DNA from: Opitutaceae bacterium
Lineage (GTDB): Bacteria > Verrucomicrobiota > Verrucomicrobiia > Opitutales > Opitutaceae
Assembly (NCBI GenBank): GCA_028280945.1
Contig: JANQKV010000016.1
Span: 1 to 56,018, forward strand
Direction: 5' to 3'
Length of the DNA stretch: 56,018 nt
Within the stretch, counting starts at the first letter, position 1. The number at the start of each line of letters is the position of its first letter. The notes below the pieces were generated by a model that searched no databases, was not told the DNA's origin, and saw only the letters and a list, made by a program, of their open reading frames with translations. Shown here one piece after another: positions 26,700-35,182 of this stretch. The position numbers were made by a program, and so were the translations under genes.

Positions 26700-26773
26700 C
26701 ACCAAGAAGCACAGAGTCCACTGAGTTGTTGTTAATAATTCCACGCTCTGTGCCCTCTGCGTCCTCTGTGACA
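26700..26773. repeat. CACAGAG-type intergenic inverted repeat, copy 2
   Basis: The left arm GCACCAAGAAGCACAGAG (26700-26717, extending to about 26726) pairs imperfectly with the right arm GCTCTGTGCCCTCTGCGTCC plus TCTGTGAC (26746-26773). The centre is AT-rich (TTGTTGTTAATAATT). It lies between the Gfo/Idh gene and the SDR gene on the same strand. Confidence 0.7.
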
Positions 26774-26784
26774 AAATATATCCC

Positions 26785-27555
26785 ATGAAAACTGCACTCG
26801 TTACCGGTGGTTCCCGCGGCATCGGCTTCGGCATCGCCGCTGCTCTCGCGGCCGAAGGCTGGAATATCGTCATCAACGGTGTTCGTCCGGAGGAAGCGGT
26901 GGTTGAACCGATGGAAAAACTCCGCGCCCACGGTGTTTCCGTGGCTTACGCCCGCGGCGACATCGGCAGCACCGAAGGCCGGGCCGCCATCATCGAAGCA
27001 ACCCAGGCCGCGGCCGGAGGTTGTATCAACCTGCTCGTTAACAATGCAGGCGTGGCCCCCAAGGTGCGCGCCGATCTTTTGGAGACGTCGGAGGAGAGCT
27101 ACGACTTTGTCGTCGATACCAACCTCAAGGGCGTGTTTTTCCTGACCCAGGCGTTTGCCCGCGACATGGTCGCCGCGAAGCAAGCCGATGCGGACTTCTC
27201 CGCCGCGATCATCAACATCACCTCCATTTCCGCAACGGTCGTCTCGATCAACCGCGGCGAATACTGCATCGCCAAGGCCGGCTTCGGCATGCTCACGCAG
27301 CTGTTTGCCGCCCGCTTGGGCGGAGACGGCATTCCCGTATACGAGGTGCGTCCCGGCGTGATCAAAACCGACATGACGTCGGGCGTGACCGAAAAGTATG
27401 ACAAACTGATCGCCGAGGGCCTTTGTGTGCAGCCGCGCTGGGGTTTCCCCGATGATATTGGAAAATCCGTGGCCTCCCTCGCTCGCGGAGATTTCCCGTT
27501 CAGCACCGGACAAGTGGTTATGGTCGACGGTGGCCTGACCATTCCCCGGCTCTGA
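26785..27555 (+). CDS. SDR family oxidoreductase
   Basis: This 256-residue classical short-chain dehydrogenase has TGGSRGIG at residues 7-14, NNAG, INITSIS with the catalytic Ser, YCIAK and a closing MVDGG. It is labelled 3-ketoacyl-ACP-reductase-like by family, but the context (after a GH88, a TIM-barrel isomerase and a Gfo/Idh gene) argues for a sugar or keto-uronate substrate. It ends the plus-strand catabolic segment: the gap that follows holds no further gene and contains a strong terminator. Confidence 0.9.
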   Translation: MKTALVTGGSRGIGFGIAAALAAEGWNIVINGVRPEEAVVEPMEKLRAHGVSVAYARGDIGSTEGRAAIIEATQAAAGGCINLLVNNAGVAPKVRADLLETSEESYDFVVDTNLKGVFFLTQAFARDMVAAKQADADFSAAIINITSISATVVSINRGEYCIAKAGFGMLTQLFAARLGGDGIPVYEVRPGVIKTDMTSGVTEKYDKLIAEGLCVQPRWGFPDDIGKSVASLARGDFPFSTGQVVMVDGGLTIPRL

Positions 27556-27684
27556 CCAAGCCACTTCCCCGCAGTTTTGGCCACCGAGGGGCCAGCGTAA
27601 ACCAACAGAGGCATCCAAGATCCCCCCATGGGATAACAGCTCTGCTGTTTTCCGCAGAGTTTCCCTGCCCAACACAGTCTTGCA

Positions 27685-27723
27685 AACCCGTTCCCTCTCA
27701 CAGGAAGGAACGGGTTTTGTTTT
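27685..27723 (+). terminator. Rho-independent terminator closing the catabolic locus
   Basis: AACCCGTTCC (27685-27694) pairs perfectly with GGAACGGGTT (27707-27716) around a 12-nt loop, followed by TTGTTTT (27717-27723). It lies 130 bp after the SDR stop and before the antiporter gene. Confidence 0.85.
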
Positions 27724-27818
27724 CAGGCTGGAGTCTCGTTGGAGAACTAAACTTTCGGCATCTGGGTTTTGCTTCAGGATTGTCTGGGCCATCGGACTGC
27801 CAAGGATTCCCCGCTGCG

Positions 27819-29486
27819 ATGGAGACAACGGAAACGCAACTGCTGCTCAATCTCGGCTTCCTTGTCGTGGGTGCGGCTGGCTTCGCCTTCCTGGGCAAAC
27901 TCGTCCGCATGCCGTCAATCGTTGCTTACATCGTCGCCGGCATGGTGTTGGGCCCCGTGCTCAATCTCGTGGAAATCGGGGACTCCCTTAAGCTGATCTC
28001 CAAGCTCGGCATTGCCCTGCTGCTCTTCCTTGTCGGTCTGGAACTGAGCTTCGATAAAATCCGTGATGTGGGGCACGTGGCCTTGGTCGCGGGTTTGGGG
28101 CAGGTCGTCTTTACCGCGCTTGGCGGCATGGGTCTGTGCCTTTTGCTGGGTTTTGACCTGATGTCTTCAATCTTCCTCTCGGTCGGCCTGACCTTCAGCA
28201 GCACGGTTGTCGTGGTAAAGCTGCTCGATCAAAAAGGCGACCTCGGCCGGCTCTACGGACGCATTGCGGTGGGAATCTTCCTGGTGCAGGACCTCGTCGT
28301 GATTGCCGTGCTGACCTTGCTCAGTGGCCTCACGCAGGGAGATGGTCTCAACGTGGCCAGCGTGCTCCAGGGACTGGGCCTCGCCGCCGGCGCGATGATT
28401 GCACTTCTGGGCATGATCCTGGTGGCGGCGAAGTATCTGCTCCCCAGACCGTTTGCGTGGGCCGCGCGCAGCCCGGAAACGATTTTCATTTGGGCACTTT
28501 TCTGGTGTTTTCTCGTCACGAGCCTGGCCGGCTTCATGGGGCTGTCGGTCGAGGTTGGGGCCTTTCTCGCCGGGATTGCGCTCGCTCAGCTGCCTTATCA
28601 CAATGATCTGCACCAGCGGCTGCATCCTTTGATGACTTTTTTCGTCGCGGTGTTCTTCGCAACCCTCGGCGTGCAGCTGGACCTTGGCGCCGCGTTGGAA
28701 AACTGGGGAGCGTCGCTCGCCCTCTCACTCTTTGTGATCATTGGAAATCCACTGATTTTTATGATCATCATCGCCCGCATGGGTTACGCCGAAGTCACGG
28801 CATTTCGGGCCAGTGTGACCGTGGCGCAGATCAGTGAGTTTTCCTTCATCTTCGCCACCATGGGCCTTGCCGCCGGACTCGTGGGGCACGAGGTGCTCTC
28901 GATTACTGCACTCGTCGGCATCGTTACCATCGCGATCTCCGCTTACATGATCATCTACACCGAGCCACTCTACCGCTTTTGCCGCCGGCTTGGCATCCTC
29001 CGCATTTTCAGAGCCAAGCAGGAGGAGGATCCGGAGACGATGGCCGACCGTTCCGGACACATCATTGTTGTCGGGATGAACGCCCTGGGGCGAAAAATCG
29101 TGCGGGCGATGACCAATCGTGGCGAACGGGTGCTGGCGATCGACACCGACCCCAAAAAACTGGAGAACCTCGATCCGGCTGCGGTGGTGATCGGAAATGT
29201 CGAATACGAATCAGTGATCGAGGAGATTGGGCTCCCGCGCGCCAAACTCGTCGTTTCCGCGCTGCGCATTGAAGACGCCAACTTGTTGCTGGCCTATCGT
29301 TGCCGGGCCAAGGGAATTCCCTGCGCCATCCATGCTTTCGACGTTACCATCGTTGATGATTTGCTGGAGTTGGGCACGGACTACCTGTTGATGCCGTCGG
29401 TGGAGAGCATGATCGGTCAACGCGAAGCCATGGAAGCGGCGGGCATTGCAGGAAAACTGAAAACCGAGGACAAAGGGCACGTATGA
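27819..29486 (+). CDS. CPA2-type cation/proton antiporter with TrkA-N domain (KefB-like)
   Basis: This 555-residue protein has about 12 membrane segments (residues ~10-385) of the monovalent cation:proton antiporter-2 family, including [11 protein letters not shown] and the GVQLDLG region. A cytoplasmic Rossmann-type TrkA-N domain follows from about residue 415 ([17 protein letters not shown]). KefB/KefC relatives exchange K+ or Na+ for protons and are gated by nucleotide or redox ligands. The start at ATG 27819 places the first membrane helix about 8 residues in; longer versions would begin in the upstream terminator. Its stop overlaps the next ATG by four bases. Confidence 0.9.
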   Translation: METTETQLLLNLGFLVVGAAGFAFLGKLVRMPSIVAYIVAGMVLGPVLNLVEIGDSLKLISKLGIALLLFLVGLELSFDKIRDVGHVALVAGLGQVVFTALGGMGLCLLLGFDLMSSIFLSVGLTFSSTVVVVKLLDQKGDLGRLYGRIAVGIFLVQDLVVIAVLTLLSGLTQGDGLNVASVLQGLGLAAGAMIALLGMILVAAKYLLPRPFAWAARSPETIFIWALFWCFLVTSLAGFMGLSVEVGAFLAGIALAQLPYHNDLHQRLHPLMTFFVAVFFATLGVQLDLGAALENWGASLALSLFVIIGNPLIFMIIIARMGYAEVTAFRASVTVAQISEFSFIFATMGLAAGLVGHEVLSITALVGIVTIAISAYMIIYTEPLYRFCRRLGILRIFRAKQEEDPETMADRSGHIIVVGMNALGRKIVRAMTNRGERVLAIDTDPKKLENLDPAAVVIGNVEYESVIEEIGLPRAKLVVSALRIEDANLLLAYRCRAKGIPCAIHAFDVTIVDDLLELGTDYLLMPSVESMIGQREAMEAAGIAGKLKTEDKGHV

Positions 29487-31084
29487 CGGGTGTTGCGATT
29501 CTGTTATTGGCTGCGGCCATCGCCTTTGCGCTGGCCCGCCTGCTGCACCTGCCCGTGATTCCACTCCTCCTGCTTTCCGGCATTGGATTGCGCGGACTGG
29601 CCAATCATCTGGGGATCGAACTTCCCCCTGAATTCTTGGCCGAGATGGTTGAAATCGGACTCGCGGTGCTGGTCTTCACTGCCGGCATCGAGCTGAGCCC
29701 TCATCGGATGAAGGGGCGCGCTCAACCCATCCTGGTGGTCGCGATCTCCCAATTCATCCTGTTGGGCTTGGCCGGTCTGTTGACCGCGATCGCATTGGGC
29801 TACGATCTGACGACCGCCTTTTATCTGGGGTGTGCGTTGTCCGCCAGTTCGACCTTGGTCGTCGTGCGCCACCTGCAAATGCGCCAGCAAATGTTCGAGC
29901 CCTACGGACGACTGGTGCTGGGGGTTTTGCTCCTCCAGGACGTGTTTATTATCTTGATCATGGTTGCATTGGTCAGGTCGCCAGACGGGTTGGATTCCAG
30001 TCTGCTGGGCATGGTCTACGCGATCGGGCTCGGGGTGCTCGCCTATGCGCTGCACCGCCGGCTGGTGCCGTGGGTAACCCGCCACCTGAAACTCGACGAT
30101 GAGGAGCTGATGCTCGCCGCGCTGGGCCTGCTGTTCGTCTTTTGTGGCATGGCGTGGCTGCTCGACCTGCCCTACATGGTGGGGGCCCTCTGCACCGGTT
30201 TTGCCTTGTCCGCGTTTCCCATGAACGGGCTGGTGCGTGGAATGCTCGGTTCGTTGTCCGGATTTTTCCTGGCGCTGTTTTTCATCAGCGTCGGCACATT
30301 CGTGGTGTGGCCGGGCGCCACTGCCCTCTGGCACAGCGCCGTGTTCATCGTGGTGCTGATCTTGGTGACCGTGGTCTTTGTCTCCATCATTGCCGAGTGG
30401 GTCGGCTATTCCACGCGTTCGGCGATCGAGACCGCCTTGCTTCTCTCGCAAACCAGCGAGTTTTCGCTGCTGCTCGCTTTCGCCGGAATGAGTGTCGGAC
30501 AGGTTTCACCCGAGCTTTTTTCGGTCATTGCCTTGATCACCGTGAGCACCATGACGCTCACTCCTTTCATCGCGCGGGAACCTGTGGCGTGGTCCTTGAT
30601 GAAAATTCACCCCCGCTACCGTCGGGGGGAGTCAGCCTGCGCCAAAATGCAGGATCATGCGGTGCTGCTGGGCTTTGGGCGCGCCGGGCGGGCCAGTTTA
30701 AAAATCATCCGCGAAAGCGGCTTTGGCGCCATTGTGGTGGACGATGATGCGGCGGTGATTCGCCGGCTCATTGCCGACGGGGTTGCCTGTATTCAAGGGG
30801 ACGGATCGGACCCCAAGGTGCTTGAGCAGGCCCATGCCCGTGAAGCGAGGGTTGTCCTCTGCACGTTGCGCCGCAACCGCGATGCCCTACAGGCCCTCGA
30901 CTACCTTCGTGACTCACCCGCGCAAGTGATTGTGCGGACCTTCGAACCGGAAGATGCTGCGGAAATAGAGAAAGCGGGTGGTGTCCCCGTGCGCTCTGCT
31001 GATGCCACGACTCAGACCTTCATGGCATGGTTCGAAGCCAATCGTGAACCGACCGCTTCTTCCAGAGTGGAAAGTCCAGCGTAA
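29483..31084 (+). CDS. CPA2-type cation/proton antiporter with TrkA-N domain, second copy
   Basis: This 533-residue paralogue of the upstream antiporter has membrane segments to about residue 370 ([48 protein letters not shown]), then a TrkA-N Rossmann domain ([17 protein letters not shown]). The SSTLVVV motif and the SQTSEFS motif correspond to the ion-exchange core of the family. Translation is coupled to the first copy through an ATGA overlap, so the two may work as a pair or a heteromer. A strong terminator follows. Confidence 0.9.
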   Translation: MTGVAILLLAAAIAFALARLLHLPVIPLLLLSGIGLRGLANHLGIELPPEFLAEMVEIGLAVLVFTAGIELSPHRMKGRAQPILVVAISQFILLGLAGLLTAIALGYDLTTAFYLGCALSASSTLVVVRHLQMRQQMFEPYGRLVLGVLLLQDVFIILIMVALVRSPDGLDSSLLGMVYAIGLGVLAYALHRRLVPWVTRHLKLDDEELMLAALGLLFVFCGMAWLLDLPYMVGALCTGFALSAFPMNGLVRGMLGSLSGFFLALFFISVGTFVVWPGATALWHSAVFIVVLILVTVVFVSIIAEWVGYSTRSAIETALLLSQTSEFSLLLAFAGMSVGQVSPELFSVIALITVSTMTLTPFIAREPVAWSLMKIHPRYRRGESACAKMQDHAVLLGFGRAGRASLKIIRESGFGAIVVDDDAAVIRRLIADGVACIQGDGSDPKVLEQAHAREARVVLCTLRRNRDALQALDYLRDSPAQVIVRTFEPEDAAEIEKAGGVPVRSADATTQTFMAWFEANREPTASSRVESPA

Positions 31085-31135
31085 CTGGGCGCAGCACCGG
31101 GTACGCCATTTGTAATCAGCAACGGCCTGAGAACA

Positions 31136-31169
31136 AAACCCGCTCTCTCCCAAGGGAGAAAGCGGGTTT
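31136..31169. terminator. Bidirectional terminator between convergent genes
   Basis: AAACCCGCTCTCTCCC (31136-31151) pairs with GGGAGAAAGCGGGTTT (31154-31169) across a 2-nt loop, with a single mismatch. A's on the left and T's on the right make it usable from both strands. It serves the antiporter operon (+) and the unknown gene at 31214 (-). Confidence 0.85.
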
Positions 31170-31213
31170 CATTTTGAACCAACCGAGCGTTTGTCGCTCG
31201 CTAAAACAAGGCG

Positions 31214-31840
31214 TCAGGCAGCCAGCGGACCGGGGATCGAATGAGCTCCCATGCCACGCAGTTTTGCATCGTGGCGCTGCCACAGCAGTTCCCGCACGCA
31301 GCGCAGTTCCCGCATCGGAATATCAGGATCCACCTCTTCGAGTTGGGCAAGGGCGTCGTCTGTCGATGGCAGCCCCAGCCACTCCAGCACGGAATAAAGC
31401 GTACCCCGCTCACGAACGGCATTGAGCTCGCCCCACTCCGGCGCTCCACCTCGCAGCTCAGCATGAGCCGCGACCAGCAAAGCCAGGATCGGACGCTCCT
31501 CCATGTCTTCCTGCAACGCCGGGCAATGGGCCAAAGCCGTCAGGGCGTGCAATCGGTGAAACGAAAATTGCTCGATCAAGTTCTGCCATGAGACGGGGCA
31601 AAACTCGAGATACGGCTTCCAGCGGCGGCGGTTCAGCATGACCGCACCCGTGCAAAAAACATCCCCGCGGGGATCCGGCGTAAACGGCCGCCACAGGCCA
31701 GGAGCCATCTCCTTTTCAAAGGCCACTTCGGGCCAAATGGTAATGCGATACCCCCGCCCCAAATGATGCCAGAGCAAGTCAGGCGAGAGCGCAACGGGAC
31801 GGCGAGCAGGGCGACGACGGGAAGCAGTGGTTGAGTTCAT
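31214..31840 (-). CDS. Unrecognised 208-residue protein
   Basis: The ATG at 31840 opens a 208-residue frame with coding character: balanced composition, conserved-looking Trp/Arg clusters such as LLWHHLGRGYRITIWPEV and LNRRRWKPYLEFCPVSWQ, and a C-terminal MRELRCVRELLWQRHDAK. It has no signal peptide or membrane segment. The N-terminus is basic (RRRPARRP). I do not recognise a family. It is divergent, with a 150-bp gap, from a WYL-domain regulator, which may control it. It ends at the shared bidirectional terminator. Confidence 0.7.
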   Translation of the reverse strand: MNSTTASRRRPARRPVALSPDLLWHHLGRGYRITIWPEVAFEKEMAPGLWRPFTPDPRGDVFCTGAVMLNRRRWKPYLEFCPVSWQNLIEQFSFHRLHALTALAHCPALQEDMEERPILALLVAAHAELRGGAPEWGELNAVRERGTLYSVLEWLGLPSTDDALAQLEEVDPDIPMRELRCVRELLWQRHDAKLRGMGAHSIPGPLAA

Positions 31841-31905
31841 GCTTCCAATTTACCATCCGCCATGAGACATACACTGTCCCATACCTAATTTATTCCATCT
31901 TTTTT

Positions 31906-31975
31906 AACCACAAAGAATACCAGGGCATGCAGCTTCTCCCTAGACTCCGCTTCATGTCCTTCGTGATCTTCGTGG
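31906..31975. repeat. Intergenic inverted repeat, copy 3 (CACAAAG/CTTCGTG variant)
   Basis: AACCACAAAGAATACCAGGG (31906-31925, running to CATG) is an imperfect reverse complement of CTTCATGTCCTTCGTGATCT plus TCGTGG (31950-31975). It lies in the divergent gap before the WYL regulator and belongs to the same style of repeat as the copies at 25435 and 26700. Confidence 0.6.
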
Positions 31976-31990
31976 CAATTCTCGTTTGTC

Positions 31991-32980
31991 ATGCCTGATT
32001 CCGGCTTCCGTTCCCGTTTCTCCGTCGAACGCATGATGCGGCTCCACGACCTCTTGCGTGAAGGCCGTCCTGTTAACTGCACCCGCTTTGCCGCCGAGCT
32101 TGATGTGTCCCGCAAGACCATCCAACGCGATATCGACCACATGCGGGACCGGCTGGGGCTGCCAATCGAATACGACCGCGCCGCCCACTCCTATGTATAC
32201 ACTGCCCCGGTCGAAGCGTTCCCCACCCTGCAAATGAGTGAGGGGGACGCCGTGGCTCTCTTCGTGGCAGAACGGGCGCTCGAGCCGCTTCGCGGCACGC
32301 CCCTGTTCGATCGCCTGCAAAGCACCTTCGAGCGCCTGACTTCCAGCCTGCAAGGCACGGTCGAGCTCACCGCTGAGGACCAGGATGCCGTTTCCTTTGC
32401 GCAATCGGGCGAGGGGCGCACCAACACGGATGCCTTCAACCGCCTGCAGCAGGCGCAACGCGAGCAACGGGAAGTCACATTTTCCTACAAGAAGCCCGGC
32501 GCGAAACGAACGGAATCCCGCTCCGTGCGGCCATACCATCTGACCCACCGGGACAACTTGTGGTATCTGGTGGCGTTCGACCTGGCTCGCGAGGACATCC
32601 GCACCTTCGCCCTCCCCCGCATGAGCAACGTGAAGCTCACGCGTCACAAGTTTACCCGCCCGGCGGATTTCTCTCCCAGTGCGTTTTTTGCCAACGCGCT
32701 GGGGGTCGTGGAAGGCCGCGGTAATTACGCCATCGCCATCCGCTTCAACGCCTCGGTGGCGGAGCGCATCGAGGAACGGATCTGGCATGAATCCCAACAA
32801 ACCAAGCGGCGGCGAAACGGTTCGATTGACTTGCACCTGCGGCTGGGGTCGCTCGTCGAAATCGAGCGCTGGGTGCTCAGCTGGGGAGCCGACGCCAAAG
32901 TGCTCGCCCCGCCAGAATTATGTGACCGGATGCGGAAATCGACCCGGGCCATGGCAAAGTGCTACTCTGCTTCCATCTGA
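31991..32980 (+). CDS. WYL-domain transcriptional regulator
   Basis: This 329-residue regulator has an N-terminal winged HTH of the HTH_11 type (residues about 10-65: FAAELDVSRKTIQRDIDHMR), a central WYL domain (about 150-215: VTFSYKKPG, RPYHLTHRDNLWYLVAFD, where the usual W-Y-L residues are visible) and a C-terminal WCX-type extension. WYL proteins bind nucleic acids or nucleotides and regulate DNA-damage, phage-defence and other genes. No defence genes flank it. The divergent unknown gene at 31214 is the nearest candidate target, and the gap between them contains an intergenic inverted repeat. Confidence 0.9.
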   Translation: MPDSGFRSRFSVERMMRLHDLLREGRPVNCTRFAAELDVSRKTIQRDIDHMRDRLGLPIEYDRAAHSYVYTAPVEAFPTLQMSEGDAVALFVAERALEPLRGTPLFDRLQSTFERLTSSLQGTVELTAEDQDAVSFAQSGEGRTNTDAFNRLQQAQREQREVTFSYKKPGAKRTESRSVRPYHLTHRDNLWYLVAFDLAREDIRTFALPRMSNVKLTRHKFTRPADFSPSAFFANALGVVEGRGNYAIAIRFNASVAERIEERIWHESQQTKRRRNGSIDLHLRLGSLVEIERWVLSWGADAKVLAPPELCDRMRKSTRAMAKCYSASI

Positions 32981-33066
32981 AAGTCCCTGAGGATTACAGA
33001 TCGCTGAACGAGGCAACAAATGGCCGCTTGTAGCTGAATCCGGGGTCTCTAAATTTAGACTGCCCC

Positions 33067-34548
33067 ATGATCACCTCATCTCGATTTCTGCTTTTTTTTG
33101 CCGGCGTTTTCATGCTCGGAGCAATGCTCCCGGACTTGTCCAAGGCCAAAAATACCACAGCAACGTGGGAGGACCTCGATGCCCGACCGAACCCGGCCTG
33201 GTGGGGGGAGGCCAAGTTTGGCATCTTCATTCACTGGGGACCTTATGCCGTGCCCGCTTTTTCGGCAGAGAAACAATACGCCGAATGGTATTGGATGGCA
33301 TTGTCCGACGAATCTCGGCCCGACCACGCGGCGGTTCGTGCCCATCACACCGCGAATTACGGGGTCGATTTTGACTATCGCGATTTTGCGGAGGATTTCA
33401 CCGCCGAACTTTTTGATCCGGCGACGTGGGCTGAAATCATTGCAGGATCGGGAGCGCGCTACGTCGTATTGACCTCCAAACACCACGACGGATTCGCCCT
33501 GTGGCCCAGCACCGACGCCAGCCGCACCTGGAATCGCCCGTGGAATGCGGTCGAAGTCGGCCCCCGGCGCGACTTGCTGGGTGATCTTGCCGGCACCATT
33601 CGCCAAGCCGGACTTCGATTTGGAATCTATTTCTCACTCTACGAGTGGTTCAATCCACTCTACCAAGCGGATCCGGATCGCTATGTTCGCGAACACATGG
33701 TGCCACAATTTAAGGACGTCGTCACTCGCTGCGCACCGGCGGTCATTTTCTCCGACGGAGAATGGGACCACCCTTCCGAACGGTGGCAGTCGCCGGAAAT
33801 GCTGCATTGGCTATTCACCGAATCGCCCTCCGCCGACTACGTGGTGGTCAATGACCGTTGGGGCAAGGAGACCCGCCATGTGCACGGCGGATACTTCACC
33901 ACCGAGTATGGATCCGGCATGGCCGACGCCGCCAATCCGTGGGAGGAAAATCGCGGCATGGGGCATTCCTACGGTTATAGCCGCACGGAAAACCTCTCGG
34001 ATTACACGACCGGTCGTGAGTTTGTGCTCATGCTGGCCGACATCGTGAGTCGCGGCGGCAACTTTCTGCTCAACATCGGTCCCACCGCGGACGGGAGAAT
34101 CCCGGTTATCATGCAGCAGCGGCTGGCCGAAATCGGTTCCTGGCTAGAGACCAATGGAGAGGCGATTTACGGAACCCGTGCGTGGGTTCGCTCGCAGCAA
34201 TGGAGCGAAGGCATCGTTGCCGAACCCGAACGGGGCCAATACAAATCAGGCTACGATATTCTCAAACTCACCGTGGACCCGGATCCCGGCTTTGCCGTGA
34301 AGGAGATCCTGTTTACGCAAAAGGGTGACGATCTTTACGCCATCTGTCCGGTTTTGCCAACGGATGTGTTGATCGTGTGCGAACTTGATCTTCCCGAGAC
34401 GACAATGGTCACGCTGCTGGGCCACGATGGCGAAATCAGGTGGCGGCAAAAAGGCCGGGATGCGGTGATATCGGTTCCGCCGATCGATGTTTCGCGGAAC
34501 GGCGGCGCTGCGGCCTACGTGTTCAAACTGGCGGGAGCTCTCGACTGA
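33067..34548 (+). CDS. Secreted alpha-L-fucosidase (GH29)
   Basis: This 493-residue GH29 enzyme has a signal peptide (hydrophobic core FLLFFAGVFMLGAML, cleavage near KA-KN). Family landmarks are KFGIFIHWGPYAVPAF, YVVLTSKHHDGFALWPS, and IFSDGEWD, in which Asp230 is the expected nucleophile. They are followed by GNFLLNIGPTADG. A beta-domain follows from about residue 370. GH29 enzymes release alpha-L-fucose from glycans by a retaining mechanism. It stands alone, 86 bp after the WYL gene, with no other fucose gene in the window. Fucosylated algal or mucin-type glycans are possible substrates. Confidence 0.93.
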   Translation: MITSSRFLLFFAGVFMLGAMLPDLSKAKNTTATWEDLDARPNPAWWGEAKFGIFIHWGPYAVPAFSAEKQYAEWYWMALSDESRPDHAAVRAHHTANYGVDFDYRDFAEDFTAELFDPATWAEIIAGSGARYVVLTSKHHDGFALWPSTDASRTWNRPWNAVEVGPRRDLLGDLAGTIRQAGLRFGIYFSLYEWFNPLYQADPDRYVREHMVPQFKDVVTRCAPAVIFSDGEWDHPSERWQSPEMLHWLFTESPSADYVVVNDRWGKETRHVHGGYFTTEYGSGMADAANPWEENRGMGHSYGYSRTENLSDYTTGREFVLMLADIVSRGGNFLLNIGPTADGRIPVIMQQRLAEIGSWLETNGEAIYGTRAWVRSQQWSEGIVAEPERGQYKSGYDILKLTVDPDPGFAVKEILFTQKGDDLYAICPVLPTDVLIVCELDLPETTMVTLLGHDGEIRWRQKGRDAVISVPPIDVSRNGGAAAYVFKLAGALD

Positions 34549-34634
34549 TCGGAGCGGCTGAAAGCCGACAAGGAGCCGGACCTCGCGTCCGAACTGCGCA
34601 ACCCAGTCGCCCATTGAGCGGCGATGAAATGGAA

Positions 34635-34663
34635 GAAAAAACCCGCACCGTAAGGGTGCGGGT
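34635..34663 (-). terminator. Rho-independent terminator of ndk
   Basis: On the minus strand ACCCGCACC (complement of 34655-34663) pairs with GGTGCGGGT (complement of 34641-34649) around a 5-nt loop, directly followed by TTTTTT (complement of 34635-34640). It lies 32 bp after the ndk stop. Confidence 0.85.
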
Positions 34664-34694
34664 GGGCAAAAACTCTGGCGAGGTCCGGTTGGAT

Positions 34695-35111
34695 TCAACC
34701 AAGAATCTCGTCGGGGCTAAAGAAGCGATCGACTTCGATCTGGGCGTTCTCGTCGCTGTCGGAAGCGTGCACGACATTGATCATCATGTTTTCTCCAAAA
34801 TCACCGCGAATGGTTCCTGCGGGAGCCTTGGTGGAATCGGTCGGGCCCAGCAATTCGCGCACCTTGGCGACAACATTGTCGCCTTTGAGCACCGCGACGA
34901 TCACCGGACGGGAACCCATGAATGCCTCGATCTCCGGGAAAAAGGGCTTGTCCGCCACGTGCGCGTAGTGCTCGCGCAGTTTTTCGGACGAGAGCTGCAT
35001 CATCTTGGCCGCAGCCACAGAAAATCCAGCCTCCTCGAATCGAGAAAGCACCTTACCAACAAGACCTTTGGCCATGCAGTCCGGCTTAAAAATGATGAAT
35101 GTCTTATCCAT
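34695..35111 (-). CDS. ndk: Nucleoside diphosphate kinase
   Basis: This 138-residue enzyme transfers the gamma-phosphate from ATP to other nucleoside diphosphates through a phospho-histidine. The active site is visible as NVVHASDS with His115; the TFIIFKPDC start and GDFG motif are also typical. Length is normal for bacterial Ndk. I use ATG 35111, since the TTG four codons earlier is less likely. It is a monocistronic housekeeping gene with its own terminator. Confidence 0.96.
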   Translation of the reverse strand: MDKTFIIFKPDCMAKGLVGKVLSRFEEAGFSVAAAKMMQLSSEKLREHYAHVADKPFFPEIEAFMGSRPVIVAVLKGDNVVAKVRELLGPTDSTKAPAGTIRGDFGENMMINVVHASDSDENAQIEVDRFFSPDEILG

Positions 35112-35182
35112 ACGTTCCGCCAATCAACCTCCCTCGTGCCTGCAAGGGAAGCCTGATTTTGAAACCCGGAATCCTGGCCGCG

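Noticed and set aside
25435-26773. Possible CRISPR array from the recurring CACAGAG strings
   Set aside because: There are only two or three imperfect, palindromic copies, separated by genes, with no regular spacers and no cas genes.
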